Part shown: positions 21,802 through 32,004 of the stretch, piece after piece
Position numbering within the stretch: position 1 is the stretch's first letter
How the letters are laid out: every line of letters starts with the position of its first letter
Assembly: GCA_023014485.1 (NCBI GenBank)
Contig: JAJOZX010001000.1
Span: 291,501 to 355,500 of the forward strand
Reading direction: 5' to 3'
Length of the DNA: 64,000 nucleotides
DNA from: Bathynomus jamesi
Lineage: Eukaryota > Arthropoda > Malacostraca > Isopoda > Cirolanidae
Translations under genes and position numbers: made by a program
The notes under the pieces: generated by a model
What the model saw: the letters and a program-made list of their open reading frames with translations, nothing else
Told to the model about the DNA's origin: nothing
The model's database searches: none

Positions 21802-23085
21802 ACAAATCGTTGGAGACGGGCCAGCTGCCTGGTGACTGGAGGGAAGCCAACGTGACCCCTATCTTTAAGAAAGGGGATCACGAAAGTCCAGAGAACTATC
21901 GTCCCATTAGTCTCACTTCGGTTGTAGGTAAATTATTAGATGGGATAATAGCGGATAGGATCGTTGACCACTTGGATTCCTACAAGCTACTTGGGGAGTC
22001 CCAAAATGGGTTTAAACGGCATAGGTCGTGTCTCACCAACTTGCTCGAGTTTTTCTACGTCATGTTGAGTGAGTATGATAAGAGTAGGGCGATTGATATA
22101 CTTTATCTCGACTTTCAGAAAGCCTTTGATAAGGTACCTCACCGCCGGCTAATGGCCAAAGTGCGCGCGTTGGGTATCGGTGGGGAAGTAGGTCACTAGC
22201 GGGGTTCTTCAGGGTTCCGTTTTAGGGCCACTGTTGTTTATCATTTACATAAATGATATCGACGCTGGCATCGTCAGTAGGATTGCCAAATTCGCTGATG
22301 ACACCAAGCTTGGGGCCAATGTTGGGACGCCCGAGGCGATCGAGCAACTGCGTGCAGACCTACGTAGGATAGGAGAGTGGTCCGAAAAATGGCAAATGCT
22401 GTTTAACTTGGGTAAATGCAAGGTAATGCACATTGGCTACGCCAATCCCAAGTCAGACTACTCAATGTTGGGGAGTAATATCGATGCGACTGATTTGGAA
22501 AAGGACTTGGATGTGCTAATTAGCAGCGACCTTAAGTTTACCAAACAGTGCGTAGAGGTGGAAAAGAAAGCCCAGAAGTTGTTGGGTTATATGAGGAGGC
22601 AATTTCGATTTTGGAACAAGGAGATTGTGCTCGCTCTGTACAATTCTCTGGTGCGGCCGCACCTGGAGTATGCTGTGCAGTTCTGGTCGCCCACCCTCAG
22701 GAAAAATATTGAGAGGCTGGAGCGAGTGCAGGCGAGGGCCACAAAGTTAATCCCTTCCGTTAGGCACATGGGCTACAATCGACGCTTATGTGCCCTGAAT
22801 TTGTTTTCGCTGGAAACTCGGAGGGTGCGCGGTCAACTGATCGAGGTTTTCAAGTTCTTACGGGGGTTCAACAATGTCGATTTTAGAAGCATGTTTAGTT
22901 TAAATGATAACCCAACTCGCAACAATGGTTGGAAGTTGGATTTGAAACGGTTTAGGACTAGTGTGTGTGGGAATTACTTCACCTATAAGATCTGTGACAC
23001 GTGGAACAGGTTCCCTTCAGTTGTGAACACTTCCTTTGTGGATCAGTTCAAGAAAAGGTTAGACCGAATCTTGCACACTATTTGA
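21802..23085 (+). pseudogene. reverse transcriptase of the CR1-type LINE
   Basis: RT blocks in order: NKSLETGQLPGDWREANVTP, KKGDHESPENYRPISLTSV, GESQNGFKRHRSCLTNLLEF, ILYLDFQKAFDKVPHRRL, then SGVLQGSVLGPLLFIIYIN, KFADDTKLG (catalytic DD at about 22297), WQMLFNLGKCKVMHIG, LVRPHLEYAVQFWSP, ETRRVRGQLIEVFKFLRGF, NPTRNNGWKL. From 22234 to the stop at 23085 the frame is fully open (283 residues). Between 22190 and 22205 a short segment, about 30 residues compared with the sister LINE at 61020-61130, is deleted and the frame changes. The deletion removes the stretch before SGV. Confidence 0.88.
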
Positions 23086-23100
23086 GGGTGTATGAAATTT
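21802..23100 (+). mobile_element. CR1-type LINE, 5'-truncated, between CT tracts
   Basis: Non-LTR retrotransposon reduced to most of the RT and the C-terminal domain. It lies between two (CT)n tracts inside a Jockey-type LINE. No endonuclease part is present, so it is 5'-truncated in the RT N-terminal region. Confidence 0.82.
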
Positions 23101-23140
23101 TCCCTGGCACCTGTTGCCATTGGTACCTCCTTTCCCTTGT

Positions 23141-23141
<1 letters not shown>

Positions 23142-23180
<39 letters not shown>
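23142..23180. repeat. (CT)n microsatellite
   Basis: CT tract at the right boundary of the CR1-type LINE. Confidence 0.93.
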
Positions 23181-23181
<1 letters not shown>

Positions 23182-23545
23182 AGCTTCTAAGAGGTTAGGT
23201 GTGCTGTACCGCCACCGCATTTTCTTCACCCCTACTCAGTTACTGTGTCTGCACAGTGATTTTGTCCTCTCCCTGTATGGCGTACGCTTCTCATGTGTGG
23301 ATTGGCTCAACCCACACAATTCTACTTGACCGGGTTGAATCAGACTTTTTGTCTCATCACTTACCCCCCCCCCCCCTGGGTATTCTCAGTCTTTCACCTT
23401 CTCAATCGATCAACTCTGGAATAACCTTCCCCAATCCAGGTATTTCGAACACTTTGCATCTTGATTTTGGCTCTTTTTTTCCTTCTATTGTGGGGGCGGG
23501 CATTTTTATGGGCATTCATCCTATTAGACTCTCCTTCCTGCATGA
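23181..23545 (+). pseudogene. Jockey/I-group LINE, right part after the CR1 insertion
   Basis: SKRLGVLYRHRIFFTPTQLL and VDWLNPHNST correspond to the RT C-terminus at 21105-21245 of the previous copy; the tail resembles 21440-21672 and ends near CTTCCTGCATGAAAAAC. Separated from 21673-21737 by the CR1 insertion. Confidence 0.78.
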
Positions 23546-23679
23546 AAAACTAACTAAGCTTAACGTAATATAACGTAATTTAATGTTCTTTCCAAAAAAA
23601 ATTGCGATAAAAGGTCTTGTCGACGTATGCATACGGGCAGAGATGGTGGGCTCACTCGTTGATTTGGAGTGAAATTACA

Positions 23680-23945
23680 CTAAATTAATTTTTGTTATTA
23701 TTCGATTGTGTTTTTAAGGCATGATAAAGAGGAAACATTTTTGAAAGAATTTGGACAGAACTAGATTGAAGTAAAAGTAAAAGTGGATTGATATTGGAAA
23801 ATTTTGCTAATTTTGACATGTCCTCTTTCCTTCCATAAGTGGTGATTCCACCGGCTTAAGTTGCTCATAGTGGTGTACGGGAGGAAGCAGCTAGAGAGAA
23901 CAGGCTAGCCAAAGAAATGTAAATTACTAGCTTCCGCAGCCTGAC
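23680..23945. repeat. interspersed repeat Q, copy 1
   Basis: About 260 bp that recur in the same orientation at 42263-42518 with small differences (shared words GGTGATTCCACCGGCTTAAG, TTGCTCATAGTGGT, GGCTAGCCAAAGAAATGTAA). No coding capacity or terminal repeats seen; class unknown. Confidence 0.8.
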
Positions 23946-24336
23946 TCAGAAGCTCCTTGGCTAGTTTTCTATACCAACTTCTCTTCTGAAACAGGTTCAT
24001 CGGGGATGTTCTTCTCGGGTATTTACCCAAGAATAAAAGGAAAAAAAATTGGTTGTCTGCGAAGGTTAATCAAAATAAGTCCTAAAACTGCAGATTGAAA
24101 TTTATTTTAACACAAATTTGTTTCGTAAATGATATATTTGATTTGCGCCTTCGTAGAATTAGAGTTGATTATCTTTAATGTTTCAGTTTTTACTACGACT
24201 GTTGTCTTAATTTAATGTTATCTTATCTCCACTGCTGCATTAGAATGCATAGAGATGTATCATTATTACTCGTAAATGCAGCAACGAGGTATGATATATA
24301 CATTATGTATATTTCAATATAGTCTCCTTCAGTAAA
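23946..24336. other. unassigned sequence
   Basis: Nothing recognised. Confidence 0.5.
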
Positions 24337-24344
24337 GAATTTTG

Positions 24345-24719
24345 GGTGCTACTGTAGTATGCGGTCTACCTACGATTCGGCGGTCTACCTTTTAATTATA
24401 GCTTCTTATCTTCTTATTATTTTATTATTAGGTTAATTGTACGCCCCTGACGATTGGTTAGGTTAAGTCGTGATATTTTCGTTAAAACTAACGAAAATAT
24501 CACGACTTAACCTAACCAATCATCAAGGGCGTACTGTAGTATGCGGTCTACCGTTAAGTATGCGGTAGTAGTATGTTTAACTTCTTTAATAATTCCTTAA
24601 TTGTGTAAATTAAATTATAATTCCTTTCAATTAATTTTCAATTCCTTTTAAATATTTTGAACGGTAGACCGCATACTACAGTAGAAACTTAACGGTAGAC
24701 TGCATACTACAGTAGCACC
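24345..24719. mobile_element. palindromic MITE M6 (GGTGCTAC shell)
   Basis: 375 bp, ends GGTGCTACTGTAGTATGCGG and complement, exact 8-bp target duplication GAATTTTG (24337-24344, 24720-24727). It contains the hairpin core CGTGATATTTTCGTTAAAAC with its complement (about 24470-24510), and additional internal copies of the end word GTAGTATGCGGTCTACC (about 24537-24552, 24665-24683), so it looks partly duplicated. Confidence 0.92.
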
Positions 24720-24903
24720 GAATTTTGCCGGGGTTACAATTCACTTGTCTCATACAATATTTGTTTCAAGGTATTTTCGTCCAGGGTAAAATAAATGAGG
24801 TTTCAATTTATGAATATAATTTGCGTTCCTTTAAATAACTGTACATAGAATAAAGTGATTTATTTAGTTAAGTGACATAAAGGTTAATTAACTATAAAAT
24901 ATG

Positions 24904-25106
24904 GGATCACCTGAAGATCAGGACCCCTATGTATTCTTGTTTTTTGCTTTACAGTACCAAATATAATAATAAATTAAATTGAATGCCCGGTTAGGTCAAC
25001 AGTACGCCCTTGATGATTGGTTAGGTTAAGTCGTGATATTTTCGTTAGTTTTAACGAAGATATCATTTGGTAATTGAGGCTGGGGGTCCTGATCTTCAGG
25101 TGATCC
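24904..25106. mobile_element. palindromic MITE M7 (GGATCACC shell)
   Basis: 203 bp, exact 8-bp target duplication AAAATATG (24896-24903, 25107-25114). Same sequence type as M3 in the other orientation. Contains TTGAATGCCCGGTTAGGTCA followed by the core TGATTGGTTAGGTTAAGTCG. Confidence 0.92.
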
Positions 25107-25114
25107 AAAATATG

Positions 25115-25788
25115 TATATCCTAATCAATGTTAGATGCTTTTAAGAATAAATTCCTCATCCACTTACACGCGTGTATTTGAAAGGTTACCAATATGTAGC
25201 GTCGTCCTTTTAGGGTTAACCTAACCTTACATAAACCTAAATTAACTTCATATAACCTAAAGAAAGCATCCCTATAAAATATTCAATGTTACCATGAGAA
25301 TGCGAGTGACTTGAACTAGGAAGAGACCAATCCATTTTCAGTTGTTTTGTGGTTCACAGGAATATGATAACGAAATACTCTGTTTAACTTTAAGGTCAAT
25401 CTCAAATAAAAGAATAGCCCATTCATTCCCTCGCTCTTGAAAGCCCTCCTGCGGATTTAGCCTAAGGCTTTGAAGAAAATTTACTTGGATGTAAACTCTA
25501 TTGATGTTCGAAGTTCCTGCACGTACTTCTACAGTTTAGATTTATTTTAACTATATTTTAATTGTATAAACCTTGAAAGTAACCTTTGTTTAGAATTAGG
25601 CCTCACCAACCATTGAATTTATTTCCCTCTCCAATTTCCATTAATTCTTGTCTTTTTTTTTTTTTCCAAACCAAAAGGAATGCTAATTTTTCTTGCTGAT
25701 AAACTTTAACTCCACCCATAAATTTAGTACATGCAAACAATACAACGTATATAAACTAAGATTTATGGATAATTACGACATTCATGGA
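25115..25788. other. unassigned sequence
   Basis: Nothing recognised beyond AT richness and a poly-T run near 25650. Confidence 0.5.
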
Positions 25789-25842
25789 ATATATATATAT
25801 ATATATATATATATTATGGAGAGAGAGAGAGAGAGAGAGAGA
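25789..25842. repeat. (TA)n and (GA)n microsatellites
   Basis: TA tract then GA tract at the left border of Penelope copy 2. Confidence 0.93.
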
Positions 25843-25856
25843 ACTAACATTCTTTA

Positions 25857-25904
25857 TTCACCAAATGTTTTGGGAATTTTAACTCCTATCTTCAGTGGTC
25901 ATAA
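25857..25904 (-). ncRNA. degraded hammerhead-like motif in Penelope terminus
   Basis: On the minus strand: CCACTGAAGA, then a stem-loop GGAGTTAAAATTCC, then CAAAACATTTGG. The CUGANGA box is intact but the GAAA box reads AAAA. The inverted partner at 31437-31485 is damaged at the other box. Likely decayed. Confidence 0.35.
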
Positions 25905-26359
25905 CTAAGTAAAACAAAAATAGGACTATTACACTATATTCAAAAGTGAAAAGTGGAGTTTAAATATAAGCATATATAATATGCTTATATATGATATGAT
26001 AGTACATGATTCAAAATATATACTAATACATGATTTAAAACAATTAAAATAAAGTATGTTACCTTACAATGTTCAGGTCAATAGATGAGCCATAATCATT
26101 TAAAGCAGGTCTATTTCGAAAAATTTAAATGGCCCTAAGTCTTAGATTAGTTTCGCAAGTTGGCTTACAAAGGATTGAAAAATTTTTAAGAATGACATGG
26201 TGGTTACAATTTAAACAATGATCTCGAATAGATGAGTCAGTTGGATGATTCAGAACTCCAGGAGGTCCTACTACTAACTCCCAGATACTCATCGACCCTC
26301 GTCTTCAATTTGCATGAAGTGGAGCCAATATATGTGGCATTACAGTCACAATTAAAAGT

Positions 26360-27290
26360 TTAAACGAGTCGAGATATTAGGGACTTAGGCAGGCTCTCCT
26401 TAGCTTATATATATTTTCGCCTGTCTGTTTGTTTGTTTGTCTGTCCTTTATGCAAGCGCAAACAGTTTGACCTAGAGCAGTGGTCGCCGAACTTTTTTGG
26501 GTATTACCCCAAAATATATTTGAGGACGTAATCAGGACGTAAATTCGTAATATTCTAAAATTTAGAATAACGCCACATTTATGTAACAAAATAAAATAAA
26601 AATATACGAAAAAAATATCAGCACAAAGTGTCTCTCATACCGCACGCATTACCCCCAAAAGTTTTAAATTTACCCCATTTGGGTAATTTACCCCTGTTCC
26701 CCGACCACTGACCTAGAGCTACCAAATTTGGCACGGGAACCTCTTATGGGATGAAGAATGTCAACACAGAGTCGGTCAGCCTGTCTGTTTGTCTGTTTAT
26801 CTGTTTGTATGTTTGTGAAATTTAGCCCGGGCAACGCCGGGTACCTCAAAAGGACGTGTGTGTGTGTGTGTGTGTGTGTGTTCTAGTCATAACTCCAAAA
26901 TGGAAGCAGTTACAAACATGAAACTTCACACACATATTGATTAGGTCCCCAGATTGTGCACCTGGGTGTTAAAAATTAAATAAACTGGGCCCGAAGGCCC
27001 CAGCACCGCGCTTAAACTACAGAAAAGAACGCAGCCGTGAAATTTTTTATTATTTGGTCAATAAAACTATAGAAAAGAACACAGTCATGAAAATCTTGAG
27101 CTTCACATATAATTATTTTTTAGGACGACTTCAAACCGTTTGACCTAGAGCTACCAAATTTGGCACGGGATAAGATAAATCATTTTAATCAAATTCAGCC
27201 TTTTGTCTTAAACTTTATTTTATTTAAACTGGGGATCTAATGTGAAATTTATCCCGGACAACGCCGGGTACCTCAGCTAGTATCTGATAA
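26360..27290. repeat. unclassified interspersed repeat with CCCGGGCAACGCCGGG modules
   Basis: Two copies of TTGACCTAGAGCTACCAAAT (about 26466, interrupted by a hAT MITE and continued at 26711; and about 27140) and two copies of a GC-rich hairpin word CCGGGCAACGCCGGGTACCT (26827-26846 and a variant at about 27253-27273), with a TG tract at 26856-26880. AAAGAACRCAG words repeat at about 27020 and 27070. No protein recognised. Confidence 0.6.
26478..26710. mobile_element. hAT-type MITE
   Basis: 233 bp, terminal inverted repeats CAGTGGTCGCCGAAC / CAGTGGTCGGGGAAC, exact 8-bp target duplication ACCTAGAG (26470-26477, 26711-26718). It splits the TTGACCTAGAGC word of the surrounding repeat. Non-coding. 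Confidence 0.93.
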
Positions 27291-27331
27291 AGAAACCAAT
27301 GGTAAACGTATTTACGCCAACAAACGTAAAA

Positions 27332-28409
27332 TCAGCTTGTGAATAAATTGGAGTTAATAAGGACTTTGTCACTCTCAACCTCCTTGCTAATGTATCCATA
27401 AAATAGAATCTGAATGTATGTGATATCTTTGGGAACAGTAGGAGTTGGATATTTAGAGCTATAGATATTATTTAGATATGATCTAACGTATTTAGGGACC
27501 AGATTAGCAGGGTAGAGATTGTCGTGAAAGTACTTGGCGAAAAAGGTTACTTCTGAATGAAAATTTTGATAGGAAGAGTACATTTTATGAGCACAGTCAA
27601 TAAGTGTCCTAATGGAATTAATCTTATAAATGAAGGGCATATCACTCAGAGAGTTGGTACCTAAACCAGTAAAATTCTTTTTCCGAAACATACACAAATA
27701 TCAAGAGTTTCTTGTATAGGACATTAGTGAAAAGGGATTCTATATCAAAGGTGGCCATAAATAAATTCTCGGCATTCGGAAGAGAGGTTATTTCTTCAAC
27801 AAAGGGAAAAGGGTTACAAACCTTATAGCAATTGGATGTCAGTTTGGAAAGCAATGGAACTAAAAATCTTGCTGAAACAAAACAATGCAAAGTACAAACA
27901 GATAAAATTGATCTAATAGGACCATTCTGTTTATGGACCTTTGATAGGTCATACAGGACTGATCCTGAGCTGAAAAGTTTGTTGTACTTAATTATTTCGA
28001 TACTATTCCTACCAAACAATTTACGCAAGAATCGATTAATCTTGTCTTTGAGATGAAATGAACAAGTAAAGGGATTCTCGAGCAAACGTAAGAACTTACT
28101 GGGATCCTTAAGGATGTTAAGAGTCTTCTTTACATCATCAGTTTTGTTCATTATGACCATATCGTTATCTGGCCTGGAGACAGTCAATGATTCATCGTTG
28201 GACAATGTCTTCAAACATACTAAATCACTTCTACTAATTAATGGAGAAAATATTTTGTACGGTTTAAAATTATAAAAGTAGTTTTTTGAAATGTTTGTAA
28301 TTCCTGTCAATAATGTTGTAAGCTTTAAGATTAAAAAAAAGAAATTAAACTTTAAAAAATATTTATAATAATTCAGTTTAAAATTAGGGATTCTAAAATC
28401 CAAACCCAA
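27332..28409 (-). pseudogene. Penelope-type reverse transcriptase (copy 2), internally deleted
   Basis: Minus-strand RT. From 28409: LSNDESLTVSRPDNDMVIMN, LLENPFTCSFHLKDKINRFL, then YDLSKVHKQNGPIRSILS (RT core start), PFPFVEEITSLPNAENLFMA and TFDIESLFTNV (first catalytic Asp block). After that the frame shifts and jumps to GLGTNSLSDMPFIYKINSIR and PKYVRSYLNNIYS, which lie behind the palm/thumb in Penelope proteins. The stretch with the YxDD box is missing, so the enzyme is dead. The GIY-YIG endonuclease is not seen in this copy. Confidence 0.82.
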
Positions 28410-28580
28410 CGATAAGAGTCTCTTCTCATTGGTAGAGCGCAGTCTATCGGATTAATTAAAAAGAACCTTATCCGGGTTAATATTGTGAAAATTCGAGTGT
28501 AGACGGAAGTTAGACAGTTTGAAGGTATGATTAACATTCACTTTCTTAACAAAGTTAATAATCATGTACTCGTATTAGTA

Positions 28581-29961
28581 CAAGGTTGTAACATATATTC
28601 TGCTCGATTTTTTTACTTCATTCAGAACAAAAATTAAAGGACTTATAAGGACAAATTTGCTCGAATTTTTAGTTTATTCACAACAAAAATTAAATGACAT
28701 AATGACAAATTAATCATCAATATATTTCCCTTCTTTTTCTATAACCTCTTCCCACCTGTAGGAAAGTTTTTTTATGCCACGTTCGAAGAAATCCCTTGGT
28801 TTCGAATTAAAAAAAAGCGATCACTTCGTTTTCGATAGCTTCCCTGGATTGCAACTTTTGTCCATCTAGGTGGTGTTGCAGACTTCTGAATAAATGGTAG
28901 TCTGAAGGTGCGATGTCTGGAGAATAAGGTGGATGAGGCATTTTTCCCAACCAAATGCCTCCAATTGAGGAGTGGTGATTCGAGCAGTGTGAGGGCGCGC
29001 GTTTTCTTGGTGGAATAGAACACCTCTGCGATTAATTAATGCAGGACGTGTTTCTTGTAATGCCATTTTCAGTCGTTGGAGTTGTTGGCAGTGGACTTCA
29101 GCTGTGATTGTTTGGTTATCTGGCAGAAGCTCCAAAATGAATAATTCCTTGCATAACCCACCAAACGTAGAGCAAAATTTTCTTTGGATGGGGTCCATTC
29201 CTTGGCTGAGGTTCAGGCTTTGTTTCACTGCTAAGCCACTGATGTCGACGCTTAATATTGTTATAGATGACCCATTTTTCATCCCCAGTGACGATACGAT
29301 TCAAAAATGGTGCCTGCAGTTGCCGAGAATGCAGTGATGTGCAAATATTGATTTGATGTTGAAGATTCGCTTGTGACAAATCATGCGGAACCCATTTTCC
29401 TAACAGCTTCAAATGATGATGAATGGTCATATGGCTAATGCCGAGTTGCAGGCCAAGTTCTCTTACAGTTACCGTTGGGTTTTCCTCCACTGTTGCTTTC
29501 AGCAACTCTTCATCTAACTCATTTGGTCGTCGTGTTCGTTGATAATCTTTCAGACTGAAGTCTCCATTTCTAAACTTCTCAAACCATCTCCTACACATCC
29601 ATTCGCTCACAACATCATTTCCATAAACTCTTTGAATGTTTTTTGCGGATTCACTAGCGTTAGATCCCTTATGGAACTCATACAGCATCACATGTCGAAT
29701 ATGCTCTTTCGTGGGCTCCATGTTTTTTCAATTACTGTAATATCGTAGGGGTGGCGTTGTAACTGTATGAAAAACACCAGAGAAAATATTCATTAGCTTA
29801 ATCCTACACTAGCCTAAGTTATTCTGTATCGTGATAAAACCTGTGCGAACCTGTCGCCGTGTGTATTTTGCAACGTTTCTAAAGCTATTTCACATTATCT
29901 TGAGGTTATTCTATTATCTATCGTCCGTTTTCTAATCGAGCAGAATTTATGTTACAACCTG
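28581..29961 (-). mobile_element. mariner (DD34D) element A
   Basis: About 1.38 kb. Terminal inverted repeats GGTTGTAACATAWATTCTGC (27 bp, one mismatch) at both ends; TA at 28579-28580 on the left and ATA on the right. Length and gene are typical for mariner. Confidence 0.87.
28712..29721 (-). pseudogene. mariner transposase A
   Basis: Starts MEPTKEHIRHVMLYEFHKGS at 29721. N-terminal HTH region (WMCRRWFEKFRNGDFSLKD), WVPHDLS linker motif, then VTGDEKWVIYNN (first D). The second catalytic block reads FHQENARPHTAR, where mariners have QDN, so the aspartate has become glutamate. The YSPDLAPSDYHLF block is degraded to a frameshifted LILQTSHLQTTIYSE. End KPRDFFERGIKKLSYRWEEV, stop at 28712. About 336 codons. 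Frameshifts near 29116-29280 and 28900-29020. Inactive. Confidence 0.87.
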
Positions 29962-30056
29962 ATATATATTTTGAATCATGTACTATTATTATATTATAGA
30001 ATTATATTATATATGCATATATTTAAACTCCCCTATTAACTTTAGAATGTGTTGTA

Positions 30057-31412
30057 CTAGGGGCACTCAATATATTTTGCCCCACCCTTTTTTCTTAGCT
30101 AAATAATAGGCCATGGGGCTGAAATGTCTTTTGGGCTGTAAGTGTGAACTTTCTGCGCTTCACATAACCGCATTTTTCCAGTTTGAACCTCCCCTCCTTG
30201 TATAAAACCGCTTTTAAACGCCCTTGTATAAAACCGATGGTTAACACAATTTCGAAAATGGCGTCTGACAGTGATATGCGTCGTAAACAGAGAGCTGTTA
30301 TCGAGTTCTTAACCGCAGAGAAGGAAACAGTTGGAAATATTCACAAACGTCTACAAAACGTTTACGGAGATGCTGTTGTTGATCGAAGCACAGTTGGACG
30401 CTGGTCTAAACGTGCGAGATCATCGGAGAGAGGGAGAGCCAGCTTCGATGGTGAGCCACGCAGTGGTCGCCCAGCATCGGCTGTGACATCTCACAATGTC
30501 TCACAGCATCATTCGATCAAATCGGCACGTCACATACAAGGAGCTATCACTAGAGCTAGGGATTAGTGAAGGAAGTGTGAATACGATAATTCAGCAACTG
30601 GGATACTCAAAAGTGTGTTCACGGTTTGTTCCTCGCCAACTGACTGAAGATCACAAAGCCCAAAGAAAAGAAATTGCTTCTGAGTCGTTGGTTCGATACG
30701 AGACAGAAGGGGATGACTTCCTTTCACGAATTGTGACTGGGGATGAGACTTAGGTAAACCACTTTGAACCTGAACCAAAACGCAAATCCATAGAGTGGCA
30801 TCACGCAGACTCCCCACGCAAGAAAAAGTTCAAAATGACTCCCTCTGCAGGAAACATTATGGCCACCATCTTCTGGGACATGAAAGAGGTGATTCTGGTG
30901 GACATTATGAAGAAAGGACAAACAATCAACTCAGAGGCATATTGCAACCCTACAGAGACTCCAGAGACGTATAAAGCGAGTTCGACCGGAGAGAAAACTG
31001 GAAGACGTCCTTCTTTTGCACGATAACGCAAGACCTCACAACAGTTTGCAAACAAGAGAGGCCATCACAAAAATGCGCTTGACTGTGTTACCCCACCCTC
31101 CATACAACCCAGATCTGGCACCTTCAGACTTCCATTTGTTTTGGGCCAATGAAAGATGCTATTCGTGGAAGAAAGTTTCAGAGTGACGATGAGGTTGTTG
31201 AGGAGGTTAAGAGGTGGCTCCAGCGGAACCCAGCGGACTTTTACCAGCAAGGAATAGAGGCCCTTGTTTCGAGGTGGAGGAAAGCCGTAGAACAGGATGG
31301 AGACTATGTGGAAAAATAAAAACTTGTGAAAAAGGTATGTAACTACATGTGTACAAAATTTCTGGAACTTACAAGGAAACTTGGAAAGAAAAAATATATT
31401 GAGTGGCCCTCG
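30057..31412 (+). mobile_element. mariner (DD34D) element B
   Basis: 1356 bp between TA duplications (30055-30056, 31413-31414). Ends CKAGGGSCACTCAATATATT, inverted, two mismatches. Distinct from element A by ends and protein; only 95 bp separate the two. Confidence 0.88.
30258..31319 (+). pseudogene. mariner transposase B
   Basis: ATG 30258: MASDSDMRRKQRAVIEFLTA, with HTH (IHKRLQNVYGDAVVDRSTVG). After a frameshift near 30500: ELSLELGISEGSVNTIIQQL, RIVTGDET (first D) followed by TAG in place of Trp at 30751, NHFEPEPKRKSIEWHH. After another frameshift near 30955: VLLLHDNARPHNSLQTREAI (second D) and NPDLAPSDFHLF (third D, 34 residues later). Ends DYVEK, stop 31317-31319. Catalytic residues are all still coded but in three frames. 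Confidence 0.86.
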
Positions 31413-31436
31413 TAATAGTCCTAGTTTTCTTTTACA

Positions 31437-31485
31437 TAGTTATGACCAGTGAAGATGGGAGTTAAAACTCCAGAAACGTTTGATG
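31437..31485 (+). ncRNA. degraded hammerhead-like motif in Penelope terminus (inverted partner)
   Basis: Reads CCAGTGAAGA, stem-loop GGGAGTTAAAACTCC, AGAAAC, GTTTGATG. The GAAA box is intact while the first box has G where hammerheads need C. Taken with the partner at 25857-25904, the ancestor would have had both boxes. Confidence 0.35.
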
Positions 31486-31562
31486 AATAAAGAATGTTAG
31501 TTCGAGCGTTTGTCATTTTATTCATCTTAAAATGCCGCTTCCTTCGGAGCAAGCCTTTGTCC

Positions 31563-31564
<2 letters not shown>

Positions 31565-31632
<68 letters not shown>
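31565..31632. repeat. (TA)n microsatellite
   Basis: Long TA tract. Confidence 0.95.
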
Positions 31633-31634
<2 letters not shown>

Positions 31635-32002
31635 GGTTTAAGTTTTGGTTTTTGGCTGAAAATAAAATAGTTACCTCTTTTTCTTTGTTGTATTCAATCC
31701 GACGTGAATGAATGCAACGAGTTTCTTGCGTATATTGAGGTTCTGAATATAGTAGGCTGGATGTAGGTGTAAAACATAGCTCCTGTCCCAAAGCTAGATC
31801 CTATCTGTTTGGCAGATAGCTGTTGAGGGAAGCTATATTTTGGGGCCTCTTTGCGAGTGACCCGTTGCCCACGTCGGGCTAACATCATGAAAAAGAAAAA
31901 CTATAGTACGAGTATTTGTCATTTACCATTACTTATTCGAACTATAGTGGATTTAATTTTCCCAGAAGAGTTCCTTGTTCCATGCACGGTCTGTATGTAA
32001 TA
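31633..32002. repeat. interspersed repeat R, copy 1
   Basis: About 370 bp recurring at about 34692-35064 in the same orientation (shared: GGTTTAAGTTTTGGTTTTTG, CGAGTGACCCGTTGCCCACG, GAGTTCCTTGTTCCATG). Next to a TA tract in both places. No protein recognised. The DD41D element E3 starts right after it. Confidence 0.8.
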
Positions 32003-32004
32003 TA

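Larger units (their letters stand above)
25843..31505 (-). mobile_element. Penelope-like element copy 2, with several nested elements
   Basis: The borders are inverted copies of one terminal sequence: 25843-25910 (CTAACATTCTTTATTCA..., reverse) and 31437-31502 (forward, ending GAATAAAGAATGTTAG). The RT lies between on the minus strand. Two mariners (28581-29961, 30057-31412) and a repeat with a hAT MITE (about 26380-27290) are inserted. Inverted terminal repeats are a known arrangement for Penelope-like elements. The exact outer limits are uncertain. Confidence 0.7.
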
